Source of the DNA: a virus | Direction: 5' to 3' (one strand) | Length of the DNA: 27,171 nucleotides | IMG/VR virus record: IMGVR_UViG_3300019758_000024 | Coordinates: 1 to 27,171 of that record | Shown: piece after piece, positions 8,269 to 14,399 of the stretch | How the letters are laid out: the number at the start of each line of letters is the position of its first letter | Position numbering within the stretch: position 1 is the first letter of the stretch | Made by a program: the position numbers and the translations under genes | Notes under the pieces: generated by a model | Told to the model about the DNA's origin: nothing | The model's database searches: none | What the model saw: the letters and a program-made list of their open reading frames with translations, nothing else

Positions 8269-8909
8269 TGTTTGCGGCAGATGCAATTAGATGTATGCGG
8301 CGGAGTAATGTGACACCCCCTGCCGGCGATGATTTCGTGTTGAATATAGACACAGCGCTAAAAACGGGCCTCTCGGACACGAGATTACGTTTTCAGGGGC
8401 CTCTCGATTTGACAATAGATTGGGGGGATGGAATTGTAGAAGCTGTAACCGCAGGCGCAGGTCAGTACCCATATTACCACCATCTGTACGCTGCGCACGG
8501 ACAGTACACGATCCGTGTGACAGGTACATGCAAATCGTTCGCGCAAGATGGTACTTACAACTACCGATCGCCTTGGATAGCCTGTGAGAGTTTCGGCAAC
8601 ATAACGACAGATCTGGGCGGCGTTTTTTACGAGTGCCGAAACTTGATTTCCGTACCTGAGCAACTGCCTGTTGGCGCAACATCTCTCAGATACGCAATGT
8701 ATAGGTGCTACGCCCTGAACGACCCGTCAGTGTCAATGTGGGATGTGAGCAGCGTTACAAACATGCTTGCGTCATTCCAAAACGCGAGCGTGTTTGATCA
8801 AGACTTGTCTGGGTGGTGCGTCAGCAATATAGCAACAGAGCCCGCTGATTTTTCGGTCGGCTCTGCTCTGCAAGAGATACATAAACCGATCTGGGGGACA
8901 TGCCCGTGA
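8268..8909 (+). CDS. PKD-like plus DUF285 (BspA-type) surface protein
   Basis: 213 residues from ATG 8268, chosen because GGAGGGA (8254-8260) precedes it and it overlaps the upstream TAA. Residues about 45-85 resemble a PKD-type fold (LTIDWGDGIVEA, then HGQYTIRVTGTC). The C-terminal part matches the DUF285 repeat, with the phrase SMWDVSSVTNMLASFQNASV and FDQDLSGW. This combination is common in bacterial surface proteins with BspA-like leucine-rich repeats that mediate adhesion. In a tail operon it is a candidate receptor-binding protein. Confidence 0.7.
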   Translation: MFAADAIRCMRRSNVTPPAGDDFVLNIDTALKTGLSDTRLRFQGPLDLTIDWGDGIVEAVTAGAGQYPYYHHLYAAHGQYTIRVTGTCKSFAQDGTYNYRSPWIACESFGNITTDLGGVFYECRNLISVPEQLPVGATSLRYAMYRCYALNDPSVSMWDVSSVTNMLASFQNASVFDQDLSGWCVSNIATEPADFSVGSALQEIHKPIWGTCP

Positions 8910-9364
8910 CCCGATACAAACATACCGAAACCGGCGAAATAAAAAACCACCGCGACTGGCAAAACGAGCTCGGCATGAGTTTTCACGCCGACCGGTTGCC
9001 TCAATTTTTAACCGTCCATGAATATTCGGCGCCAGCACTAACGCTTGAACAACGGCGAGAAATTAAACGGATTGAGTTAAAGCAGCGAAGAATTGAAATC
9101 GTTTCAGCGCCGATAAACAACATCCAGGTCGCCGCTGTTGAGGACCGCGATAACATCGAGTGGGCCGCAGCTAACGCCGCGATGCCGGTGCAGTGGATAA
9201 TGGCGGATAACACTGTGCAGATGCTTAATGCGGATGACTTTTCAGCCGTGATTGCAGAGTACCCGGCACGGAAACAGGCGGCGTTTACAGTGTATGCCGA
9301 CTTGCTTGTGCAGCTGCAAAACAGTACTGAGCCCGAGCTGATAGAGTGGCCTGAAGTGCTATAA
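8900..9364 (+). CDS. DUF4376-like tail-fibre-associated protein
   Basis: 154 residues overlapping the end of the DUF285 gene. The N-terminus contains a conserved phrase of fibre-associated proteins (DWQNELGMSFHADRLPQF). A charged helix follows (TLEQRREIKRIELKQRRIEI). The C-terminal DNTVQMLNADDFSAVIAEYP and helix match the pattern of DUF4376 domains, which occur in fibre-assembly proteins and fibre tails. It may be a fibre chaperone or minor fibre subunit. It is the last tail gene before lysis. Confidence 0.6.
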   Translation: MPVTRYKHTETGEIKNHRDWQNELGMSFHADRLPQFLTVHEYSAPALTLEQRREIKRIELKQRRIEIVSAPINNIQVAAVEDRDNIEWAAANAAMPVQWIMADNTVQMLNADDFSAVIAEYPARKQAAFTVYADLLVQLQNSTEPELIEWPEVL

Positions 9365-9381
9365 TTGCGACACATGCAAAA

Positions 9382-9702
9382 ATGAACGGACTCAGGCAGA
9401 TGCCGGAAAACGTAAAATCACTGCTGGAAAACATCCCGCCGGGGGCATGGGGGTCTGCGATCATGGCGGCGGTACTGTCTGCGCTCCGAGTCCTGGGGGA
9501 CAACCAGTCGAACAAGTGGCAACGGCTGGCGCTCGAAACGCCGACAGCCGGGTGTATCGGCCTACTGGCAATGATGGCTGCAGTTGAGATGGGGCTAGGA
9601 CCGTGGACTGCGGCGTTTATCGCAGGGATGATCGGCCACGTCGGCACTGACTATGTCCGCGTCCTGGCCCGCAGGTTCGCAAACAGCAGGATTCCGAAAT
9701 GA
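9382..9702 (+). CDS. Holin, lambda S-like (three transmembrane segments)
   Basis: 106 residues with three hydrophobic segments (about residues 22-39, 54-72 and 75-92) and a basic C-terminus ending RRFANSRIPK. The third segment and tail (AAFIAGMIGHVGTDYVRVLA) parallel lambda S. Class I holins form the inner-membrane lesions that release endolysin. ATG 9382 has no clear ribosome site, and a second ATG at codon 7 (9400) gives a form lacking one Arg. This is reminiscent of lambda's dual-start holin/antiholin but is unproven. The ATGA overlap with the next gene supports a lysis operon. Confidence 0.8.
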   Translation: MNGLRQMPENVKSLLENIPPGAWGSAIMAAVLSALRVLGDNQSNKWQRLALETPTAGCIGLLAMMAAVEMGLGPWTAAFIAGMIGHVGTDYVRVLARRFANSRIPK

Positions 9703-9923
9703 TCAAAAAACCGGCGGAAGTAGTAGCAGTTATCGGTGTTGCGGCGGCCATCGTTCTGGGCCTGCTGTATCTGGAGGAGACCGGAAACCGTGAGTCTGTC
9801 ATTGTGCGGAACGTCATCGGCGTATCGGCTCAGTGTCGCGACGGGATGTATAGCACGAGTCGCAAGCGGGCGGGTACATGCTCTGGCCACGGCGGCGTAA
9901 AAAAGTGGATTATTCGGGAGTGA
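9699..9923 (+). CDS. Small membrane protein with DUF3761-like C-terminus
   Basis: 74 residues. Residues 8-25 are a single transmembrane helix (VVAVIGVAAAIVLGLLYL). The C-terminal half has the DUF3761 pattern: CRDGMYSTS, a GTCSGHGGV block, and a final W. The family is small and often exported; its function is unknown. Between holin and endolysin genes it could be a lysis accessory protein. Both flanks are tight: ATGA with the holin, two bases to the endolysin start. Confidence 0.7.
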   Translation: MIKKPAEVVAVIGVAAAIVLGLLYLEETGNRESVIVRNVIGVSAQCRDGMYSTSRKRAGTCSGHGGVKKWIIRE

Positions 9924-9925
9924 TC

Positions 9926-10399
9926 ATGTTCGAAGCAGCGGTTGAAATGGTTTTGCAGCATGAGGGCGGGTATGTGTATGACGCGCGTGACCCAGGTGGT
10001 GAAACGAACTACGGGATCAGCAAGCGCGCATATCCTGAAATCAACATCAAGGAGCTAACTCGCGATGACGCCAAGCGAATCTACAAGGCGGATTACTGGG
10101 ATGTGGTCCGAGCTGGCGAAATGCCAGAGCCGATCGGCATCGCTGTTTTTGACATGGCCGTTAATGCAGGGGCAGGCACAGCTATTCGGCTACTGCAGCG
10201 CGTCGTTGATGTCGCAGATGACGGGATTATCGGGCCGGTGACTATCGCGGCGGTGATTAATAAAGACCCACATTGGCTGGCGGTTCGTTACGCTGCTGAA
10301 CGGATTAGCTATTATGCTGCGCTGAGTGGGTGGCAGAGATTCGGGCGCGGGTGGTCTGCGCGAGTGATCAAAACGGCAATTGTGGGGCTTGCGGGATGA
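9926..10399 (+). CDS. Endolysin, GH108 N-acetylmuramidase
   Basis: 157 residues from ATG 9926 (CGGGAG five bases upstream). The N-terminus carries the GH108 signature: catalytic Glu13 in QHEGGY, then DPGGETNYGISKRAY. The middle has DYWDVVRAGEMPEPI and VFDMAVNAGAG. The C-terminus has the peptidoglycan-binding helix segment (LLQRVV and DGIIGPVT) that accompanies GH108. It cleaves the glycan strand of murein after holin release. There is no signal peptide, so export depends on the holin. Confidence 0.9.
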   Translation: MFEAAVEMVLQHEGGYVYDARDPGGETNYGISKRAYPEINIKELTRDDAKRIYKADYWDVVRAGEMPEPIGIAVFDMAVNAGAGTAIRLLQRVVDVADDGIIGPVTIAAVINKDPHWLAVRYAAERISYYAALSGWQRFGRGWSARVIKTAIVGLAG

Positions 10400-10578
10400 A
10401 ACGCCTGATCACTTTGATGGCGCTCGCCATGGTCGCGACCGGCTGCACAGCACTGGATGCTGCTGACTACGCCGTTACTCGCTACTGTGGCCTGCCGGTA
10501 GAGGCACGACTTGCGAACCGTGAGGCCGTGGCTGTGGCAGTGGCGCCGAACCGAATAGAGATAGAATGCAATGAGTAA
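10396..10578 (+). CDS. Small lipoprotein of the lysis cassette (spanin candidate)
   Basis: 60 residues from ATG 10396, overlapping the endolysin stop by ATGA. A lipoprotein signal is clear: basic MKR, hydrophobic ITLMALAMV, then lipobox A-T-G-C17. The mature part is only about 44 residues with two more cysteines. A short outer-membrane lipoprotein right after endolysin is where o-spanins are found. However, it is not proline-rich, and no typical i-spanin with a long coiled coil was found beside it. The spanin role is therefore tentative. Confidence 0.65.
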   Translation: MKRLITLMALAMVATGCTALDAADYAVTRYCGLPVEARLANREAVAVAVAPNRIEIECNE

Positions 10579-10945
10579 CTATAAACTGGAGCGGTGGGGC
10601 GGCCTGATAGCCCCGGAATCGTACTGGTGGTCAACGTCGGATCAGGTCGATTCGGTATGCAACGGATGCGGTCCCGCAGGGTGGAAAAACGCAATCGTGC
10701 CGGACGCTATGTGGGGGCTCGACATCAGCCAGGCGTGCCAGATTCACGACTGGATGTACGAGTTCGGCAGCACGCAGATGGATAAGGATATTGCCGACGA
10801 TCTTTTCCTGACCAACCTGATTGCCATCATTGATGATCATGGCGGATGGCTGAAATGGCCGCGCAGCTACCGGGCCATGACGTACTACCGTGCGGTCGCT
10901 GATGCCGGTAATTCGTCGTTCTGGCGCAATAAAAAAGGGGCTTGA
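10571..10945 (+). CDS. Phospholipase A2-like protein in the lysis cassette
   Basis: 124 residues overlapping the lipoprotein gene by eight bases. The core resembles the PLA2 active-site arrangement: a CNGCGPAGW loop of the calcium-binding type, then the helix QACQIHDWMYEFG with the Cys-x-x-His-Asp signature, then a second helix with acidic residues (DKDIADDLFLTNL). PLA2 enzymes hydrolyse the sn-2 ester of phospholipids. There is no signal peptide, so it would act from inside or after holin opening. It is the last gene before the terminator. Confidence 0.65.
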   Translation: MSNYKLERWGGLIAPESYWWSTSDQVDSVCNGCGPAGWKNAIVPDAMWGLDISQACQIHDWMYEFGSTQMDKDIADDLFLTNLIAIIDDHGGWLKWPRSYRAMTYYRAVADAGNSSFWRNKKGA

Positions 10946-10955
10946 TGGCCCCTTT
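10931..10955. terminator. Bidirectional terminator between convergent operons
   Basis: AAAGGGGC (10934-10941) and GCCCCTTT (10948-10955) form an 8-bp stem around a six-base loop that contains the PLA2-like stop codon region. The A-run at 10931-10936 becomes a U-run on the minus strand, so it is strongest for the leftward operon. The plus strand has only a short T-run. Confidence 0.75.
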
Positions 10956-10964
10956 GAATTATGC

Positions 10965-11005
10965 GGTATACCTTTTAATTACTGAAAACGGGTATACCTT
11001 TTAAT
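10965..11005. repeat. Two direct copies of GGTATACCTTTTAAT
   Basis: A 15-base repeat at 10965-10979 and 10991-11005, 26 bases apart; each begins with the perfect palindrome GGTATACC. The copies lie in the gap between the converging lysis and accessory operons, next to the box GTTAGGC (11012-11018) at the NinX stop. They could be a protein-binding pair or the remains of a duplicated end. Confidence 0.7.
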
Positions 11006-11012
11006 ACCGGTG

Positions 11013-11315
11013 TTAGGCGTCAATGGCGCCCGATTTATCTTCGCGCATCATCAGAAATACGATCATTGCGGCGCGAAGTGGGTTTGCGTCAACATGGCAT
11101 ATACCGCTTGCGAGGTTGTCACTGACAGGGTTTTCAATAAATGTAGCAACCCATTCTCCATTTATTACAGAAGGCTCAATGCCGATACTGTTTTCAACAA
11201 TAACCGGCCATGCGTCTGACGGGTTTCTGCAGTAATCCTCATTGCCTGGAGACCCAAAACGACAGACCCCAACAGCACCATTAATCTCAAAATCACTCAT
11301 TTGCTCGTAGTTCAT
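11013..11315 (-). CDS. ninX: NinX-like protein (DUF2591)
   Basis: 100 residues from ATG 11315, chosen because AGGAGAG precedes it and NYEQMSDFEINGAVG is the conserved N-terminus of NinX/DUF2591. Other family marks are CRNPSDAWPVIVENSI in the middle and NPLRAAMIVFLMM at the end. NinX occurs in the late-early region of lambdoid phages; its function is unknown. Odd feature: its stop codon TAA is embedded in GCCTAAC, and a perfectly complementary GTTAGGC lies just upstream of its start, as in integron gene cassettes. Confidence 0.85.
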   Translation of the reverse strand: MNYEQMSDFEINGAVGVCRFGSPGNEDYCRNPSDAWPVIVENSIGIEPSVINGEWVATFIENPVSDNLASGICHVDANPLRAAMIVFLMMREDKSGAIDA

Positions 11316-11327
11316 ACTCTCTCCTGC

Positions 11328-11385
11328 GCCTAACAACAAATTAAACCCGGACCCGGTGGCCGGGCCGGTTAATAGGGGGTTAACT
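11328..11385 (-). repeat. attC-like hairpin site 1 (between coiled-coil gene and ninX)
   Basis: On the plus strand GCCTAAC (11328-11334) and GTTAACT (11379-11385) bound a 58-bp site. The interior folds as 5+4+5 base pairs (ATTAA, CC-GG, CCCGG against CCGGG, CCGG, TTAAT) with a TGG loop. Three unpaired bases, including A11345 and A11351, all lie on one arm. Read in gene direction, the coiled-coil gene's stop TAA is inside AGTTAAC, and the far box is GTTAGGC, a perfect GTTRRRY. This is the architecture of an integron attC site. No covariance model was run. Confidence 0.5.
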
Positions 11386-11583
11386 GGCTTCCAGATCAGC
11401 AAGTTGTTTTTCCAAATCGGCCAGTTCTTCCTTTGCTATATCCAAGTCCGCCTTCCTGCTTTCCACCTCATACTCGGCCTGTTCGATTTCTTCCCGCAGT
11501 CGCGCCTTTTCTTGCTCGGCTTCCATCATGTCTTCGAATGCGTCGTCCATGTCTTCTTCGGTTTCAAAAACTTGAATCCCCAT
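11380..11583 (-). CDS. Short acidic coiled-coil protein
   Basis: 67 residues from ATG 11583 (GGAG about nine bases upstream). After MGIQVFETEEDMDDAFEDMM almost the whole protein is a charged helix with heptad-like leucine and alanine spacing (EKARLREEIEQAEYEVE, then ADLEKQLADLEAS), so it is probably a dimeric coiled coil. No family was recognised. It is bracketed exactly by the two attC-like sites, and would form a 280-bp cassette (11334-11613). Confidence 0.7.
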   Translation of the reverse strand: MGIQVFETEEDMDDAFEDMMEAEQEKARLREEIEQAEYEVESRKADLDIAKEELADLEKQLADLEAS

Positions 11584-11607
11584 TTTGATCGCTCCGTGGT
11601 TGCAGCC

Positions 11608-11667
11608 AGTTAACAACTCGCACCACTCGGACCCGAATACTCGGGCCGGTGTGCTTCGGGGTTACTT
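11608..11667 (-). repeat. attC-like hairpin site 2 (between 264-aa gene and coiled-coil gene)
   Basis: A 60-bp site bounded on the plus strand by AGTTAAC (11608-11614) and GTTACTT (11661-11667). The left arm 11621-11636 pairs over 13 bp with 11641-11653 if three bases on that arm (C11624, T11627, A11631) stay unpaired; the loop is ATAC. It shares CGGACCCG and CGGGCCGG with site 1, with the unpaired A at the same place. The stop TAA of the upstream gene lies inside the end box. The GTTACTT box is a poor match to GTTRRRY. Confidence 0.5.
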
Positions 11668-12456
11668 TGACTCCTGTTTGCGGTATCCGGCGCGGTAGAG
11701 GGCTCGGCATGTATCCTCGGGAGTTAAGTGCTCGTCCGTTGCTGCAACCATCTCCTCAACCGCCCTGTCTTCTTCGGAGCAATCGGGGCGGATACCGCTC
11801 ATATATGACCAGATTAGCCGACTCTCGTGATCCCCGATCAGTGACACGGCAATCGTGTTTGCTTCACTAGGGTGATAACCAACAACATGCGCTTTATGCC
11901 AGCAACGTCTTCCGTCATCAAACCACGCTTCAAGCACTGCCCCAGCCGGCGGCAACCCATCCTCAGGGCCGCGCCATTCGGCCGGCGATTCGCAATTTGT
12001 ATAGGCAAGTGATTTTTCCACGTCAAATCCTCCGATCTCTCTCATTTTCTCTAATGCCTGATTTACGCTCATAGGCCGCCGCTCCAGCGTGTTGCGCCAG
12101 TCGCCTAGGACTTTTCCGTGCGTAAATGATGGGTATATTTTCATTGCGTCATAATACTTTGCGCCTGATTCTTTAAACCCATTAAAATCAACCAAGAAAG
12201 CCCATTGGCCTCTTGGATTTTGAATAAGATGCGTCGCATCCTCCGGCGCATCATTCCACCCCGGCTTCCCGCTCAGCTCATCACGGGCGGCTTTCCACTG
12301 AGCGCGGGTGAAGCATATCTCACCGACTCCCGTGTATTCCTCAAGGCGCGATCCATGTAGAAAGTCATATGATCCACAATCATCTTTTTGGATTGCGCAG
12401 CATCCGTCTTCCCACTCATGCACATTCTCAGCCAACCACTTAAGATCTTCGTTCAT
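11662..12456 (-). CDS. Phage accessory protein of unknown function, 264 aa
   Basis: Starts at ATG 12456, which overlaps the upstream stop as TGATG; a GTG one codon earlier is possible. Visible segments are an N-terminal MNEDLKWLAENVHEWEDG motif, a WNDAPEDATHLIQNPRGQW block of a kind seen in assorted phage early proteins, a second block (RGPEDGLPPAGAVLEAWF, then KAHVVGYHPSEA), and a C-terminal short helix (ALYRAGYRK). It looks like a mosaic of two or three small phage domains. No enzymatic motif was seen. The 3' end runs into attC-like site 2. Confidence 0.7.
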   Translation of the reverse strand: MNEDLKWLAENVHEWEDGCCAIQKDDCGSYDFLHGSRLEEYTGVGEICFTRAQWKAARDELSGKPGWNDAPEDATHLIQNPRGQWAFLVDFNGFKESGAKYYDAMKIYPSFTHGKVLGDWRNTLERRPMSVNQALEKMREIGGFDVEKSLAYTNCESPAEWRGPEDGLPPAGAVLEAWFDDGRRCWHKAHVVGYHPSEANTIAVSLIGDHESRLIWSYMSGIRPDCSEEDRAVEEMVAATDEHLTPEDTCRALYRAGYRKQESK

Positions 12457-12830
12457 CACACCACCGCCTTTTTAACTTTGTTTTTGTCCATACCCGGCAT
12501 ATCCCATATCGGGCTGTCATCGCCACGGCTGCCGACAAACGGGATTGTTTCCAGGCATTCGATAAACGTGTCATCCGGCAGATCTCGGAACCGGCTGACG
12601 ATAATAAAATACTGCGGGTCACCGGTTCGGACGGATTGCTTATTCAGCTCCGATTGCAGTACACGTTTGACCGCTTTCGTGCGGTATGCGATGCGCGCAT
12701 TATGCTGTGACTCGCGGGCCGCACGGCTAGTGCAATACCGGTTCAGCTCCGGCTGATTCAGCATTTCGAGCCCGGCAATTGTCATTGCGTTTGTGACCGT
12801 TGCCACGGCCAGATTTGTTGCGTTCGACAT
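12456..12830 (-). CDS. Hypothetical phage protein, 124 aa
   Basis: Starts at ATG 12830 with AGAGG about 10 bases upstream. The N-terminal half is helical and alanine-rich (AVATVTNAMTIAGLEML), followed by a basic helix (ARIAYRTKAVKRVLQSELNK). The C-terminal half includes IIVSRFRDLPDDTFIECLET. No family was recognised. Its first codons (SNATN) lie in a 13-base sequence that is repeated 33 bases away in the leader. Confidence 0.6.
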   Translation of the reverse strand: MSNATNLAVATVTNAMTIAGLEMLNQPELNRYCTSRAARESQHNARIAYRTKAVKRVLQSELNKQSVRTGDPQYFIIVSRFRDLPDDTFIECLETIPFVGSRGDDSPIWDMPGMDKNKVKKAVV

Positions 12831-12860
12831 ACTTCAAAACCTCTTGCTTGTTGCGTTCGA
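12815..12860. repeat. Direct repeat TTGTTGCGTTCGA, two copies
   Basis: Copies at 12815-12827 and 12848-12860 flank the start codon and ribosome site of the 124-aa gene. Each contains TGTTGCGTT, the motif also found at the early promoters at 17241 and 19171. It could be an operator pair that represses the downstream part of the operon, or a small duplication. Confidence 0.5.
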
Positions 12861-12868
12861 TCCAGGTT

Positions 12869-13147
12869 TTAACGTGCGGGTGCATCTTCGAGTTTTTCGA
12901 TCATTTTGTTGATGTACCAGCGTGCCTTTTTCAGATCCTCGACACCGTTTTTCTCCCAGCAGCGCAGCAGATACTCGGTAGCTCTGTCCCAGTCTGAGTA
13001 CAGATCACGCGGCAGGTCGATAGCATCAGCTTTTGCAGCCAGATCCTGGCGAAGATCGTACACCTCATAACCAGGGCGCAGCTGATAATGCGGCGGATTG
13101 TTGACCATATCGGCGGCGTCAACGGGATGGTTTGGTTCGCGCTTCAT
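12869..13147 (-). CDS. DUF3310 protein
   Basis: 92 residues. It has the DUF3310 pattern VNNPPHYQ near residue 15, YEVYDLRQ in the middle, then a helix with EYLLRCWEKNGVEDLKKARW and YINKMIE. The family is widespread in phage early regions and is usually described as a nucleotide kinase-like or unknown protein; no activity can be assigned from sequence. The start overlaps the upstream stop (TAATG), and GGGGGT precedes it. Confidence 0.8.
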   Translation of the reverse strand: MKREPNHPVDAADMVNNPPHYQLRPGYEVYDLRQDLAAKADAIDLPRDLYSDWDRATEYLLRCWEKNGVEDLKKARWYINKMIEKLEDAPAR

Positions 13148-13311
13148 TACTGCTTACCCCCTAGTTTAGTTGACCGTTTCTTAGCCCTCGCGCTGTCTAC
13201 AGCAGGACGCTCTGTTGTTGTCCAGCGTTTGCAATCCGAGCAGATCGCCCGGCCCTCGCCGATCATGTGTACGAGCGGGCCGGTGCAGTGCTGGCAGGTT
13301 ACAGCAGCCAT
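13147..13311 (-). CDS. Small zinc-ribbon protein, 54 aa
   Basis: Starts at ATG 13311, within the end of the MazG-like gene (13-base overlap). CQHC (residues 6-9) and CSDC form a two-knuckle zinc ribbon separated by a short GEGRAI hairpin. A basic C-terminus follows (RAKKRSTKLGGKQ), which suggests nucleic-acid contact. No close family is recognised; the metal site is an inference. Confidence 0.65.
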   Translation of the reverse strand: MAAVTCQHCTGPLVHMIGEGRAICSDCKRWTTTERPAVDSARAKKRSTKLGGKQ

Positions 13312-13784
13312 GCGTCTGACTCGTTCCAGCGTGGGGCGTGGTAGCCGACTGATTTCAGCAGCTTGCCTTTCGGGTAGCCTGGATGTCCGCCGAGCGAATA
13401 GCAACCGAACAGGTTATCTGACACCTGCCGGAACTCTACCGCAACGCCGAGCGCGTTGTACTTGCTGCGCGTTGGTTCGATCTCGCCCGGCGTACAGAGC
13501 TTGGACATGTTGGATTCGTGGACGATGTTGAATGCGGCGTCAAGATGAACCCCAGCCTCAGCAGCAGCACGGCTGATAGCGCAAATCTCAAGTTCGAGCA
13601 ACCCGTGATCAATCCAACCATCAGCACATTTTCCGCACCAAACAACAACCGAATCTGCCAGCGCGTCGGCAAGCTCTGCCAGCTCCTCACGGATCAGCGC
13701 ATTATGCAGCTCGACCGGCTGACCGGCATCCAGCCCAGTCGCGGCGCGGAATTCTTTTACTTTTTCGAGGTAGTTAATCGACAC
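13299..13784 (-). CDS. MazG-like / PRA-PH-type nucleotide pyrophosphohydrolase
   Basis: 161 residues from GTG 13784, preferred because GGGAGG lies nine bases before it; the GTG at 13793 sits directly on that ribosome site. The conserved N-terminal KVKEFRAATG, REELAELADALAD (metal-binding acidic helix) and DAAFNIVHESNMSKL match phage MazG-like proteins, all-alpha enzymes that hydrolyse nucleoside triphosphates to monophosphates. An insert with two cysteines (WCGKCADGW) lies between the helices. The C-terminal 50 residues (KYNALGVAVEF on) form an extra domain. Confidence 0.75.
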   Translation of the reverse strand: MSINYLEKVKEFRAATGLDAGQPVELHNALIREELAELADALADSVVVWCGKCADGWIDHGLLELEICAISRAAAEAGVHLDAAFNIVHESNMSKLCTPGEIEPTRSKYNALGVAVEFRQVSDNLFGCYSLGGHPGYPKGKLLKSVGYHAPRWNESDAWLL

Positions 13785-14067
13785 GGTTTTCACCCTCCCA
13801 TTTGATACTCAATTTTGCCTGTTCGCGGATAACGTCCGCCTTCACCCGCTCGAACATCTCTGGAAACACTCGGTGGTACTCCTGGCACTGCTCAAACGAT
13901 TGAGCGGACTGCAGCGCTGCATGCCACTCGTTGTACTGTGGGTGATGCACTACCGCTTCATGCACGTCATCCAGTCCGATGCAGTGGTGTAGCTCAGGCC
14001 CGATCCACACATAACCCAGTGTGTGGAAGTCATCTATTTTTTGCTCTAGAGCCTCGTCGTGATCCAT
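13774..14067 (-). CDS. Hypothetical protein, first gene of the leftward accessory operon
   Basis: 97 residues from ATG 14067 (GGGG shortly upstream). It is rich in His and acidic residues (LGYVWIGPELHHCIGLDDVH, then EAVVHHPQYNEWHAAL) and ends in a helical basic stretch. No family was recognised. It is the gene nearest the leftward promoter at 14097-14124, so its product is probably among the first made. Confidence 0.6.
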   Translation of the reverse strand: MDHDEALEQKIDDFHTLGYVWIGPELHHCIGLDDVHEAVVHHPQYNEWHAALQSAQSFEQCQEYHRVFPEMFERVKADVIREQAKLSIKWEGENRVD

Positions 14068-14085
14068 ATCTAACCCCGTTGATTA

Positions 14086-14127
14086 GTGTTGCAATAACTA
14101 TAGCAGTATCTATAATAGATGCAACAC
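14086..14127. promoter_or_regulatory. Overlapping divergent promoters with inverted-repeat operator
   Basis: Rightward: TTGCAA (14089-14094), 16 bases, TATAAT (14111-14116). Leftward, on the minus strand: TTGCAT (14124-14119), 16 bases, TATAGT (14102-14097). The two promoters face each other and overlap, so only one can be occupied at a time. Perfect inverted copies of GTGTTGCA (14086-14093 and 14120-14127) cover both -35 boxes, and the palindrome ATCTAT-A-ATAGAT (14108-14120) covers the rightward -10. A switch is the obvious reading. Confidence 0.8.
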
Positions 14128-14144
14128 CCAAACGAGGAAATAAA

Positions 14145-14399
14145 ATGGAAATCGAACACGAGCACCCTGGCGTCATGATTCGTAAGCGGCTGGAGTTGTA
14201 CGGTATGTCTCAGACTAAGCTGGCGGCCGCTATGGACATGCACCAGTCGGACGTGAGCGGACTGATAAACGGGCGCAAAAACGTAACGCCGCTGATAGCT
14301 GTCCGCCTGTCCGGCGCGCTCGACGGCACACCGTACTACTGGGCCGAGCTGCAGATGCGGCATGATGTGGAGCGGGCGATTCGGGAGGTGGCGGAATGA
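14145..14399 (+). CDS. HigA-like XRE-family transcriptional regulator
   Basis: 84 residues from ATG 14145 (GAGG eight bases upstream). It has the HigA antitoxin pattern: HPGVMIRKRLELYGMSQTKL, then a helix-turn-helix AAAMDMHQSDVSGLINGRKN, then GTPYYWAELQMRHDVERA. No HigB-like toxin gene is adjacent, so it is probably a phage regulator rather than half of a toxin-antitoxin pair. It starts immediately after the divergent operator region and is the natural candidate for binding it. Confidence 0.85.
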   Translation: MEIEHEHPGVMIRKRLELYGMSQTKLAAAMDMHQSDVSGLINGRKNVTPLIAVRLSGALDGTPYYWAELQMRHDVERAIREVAE

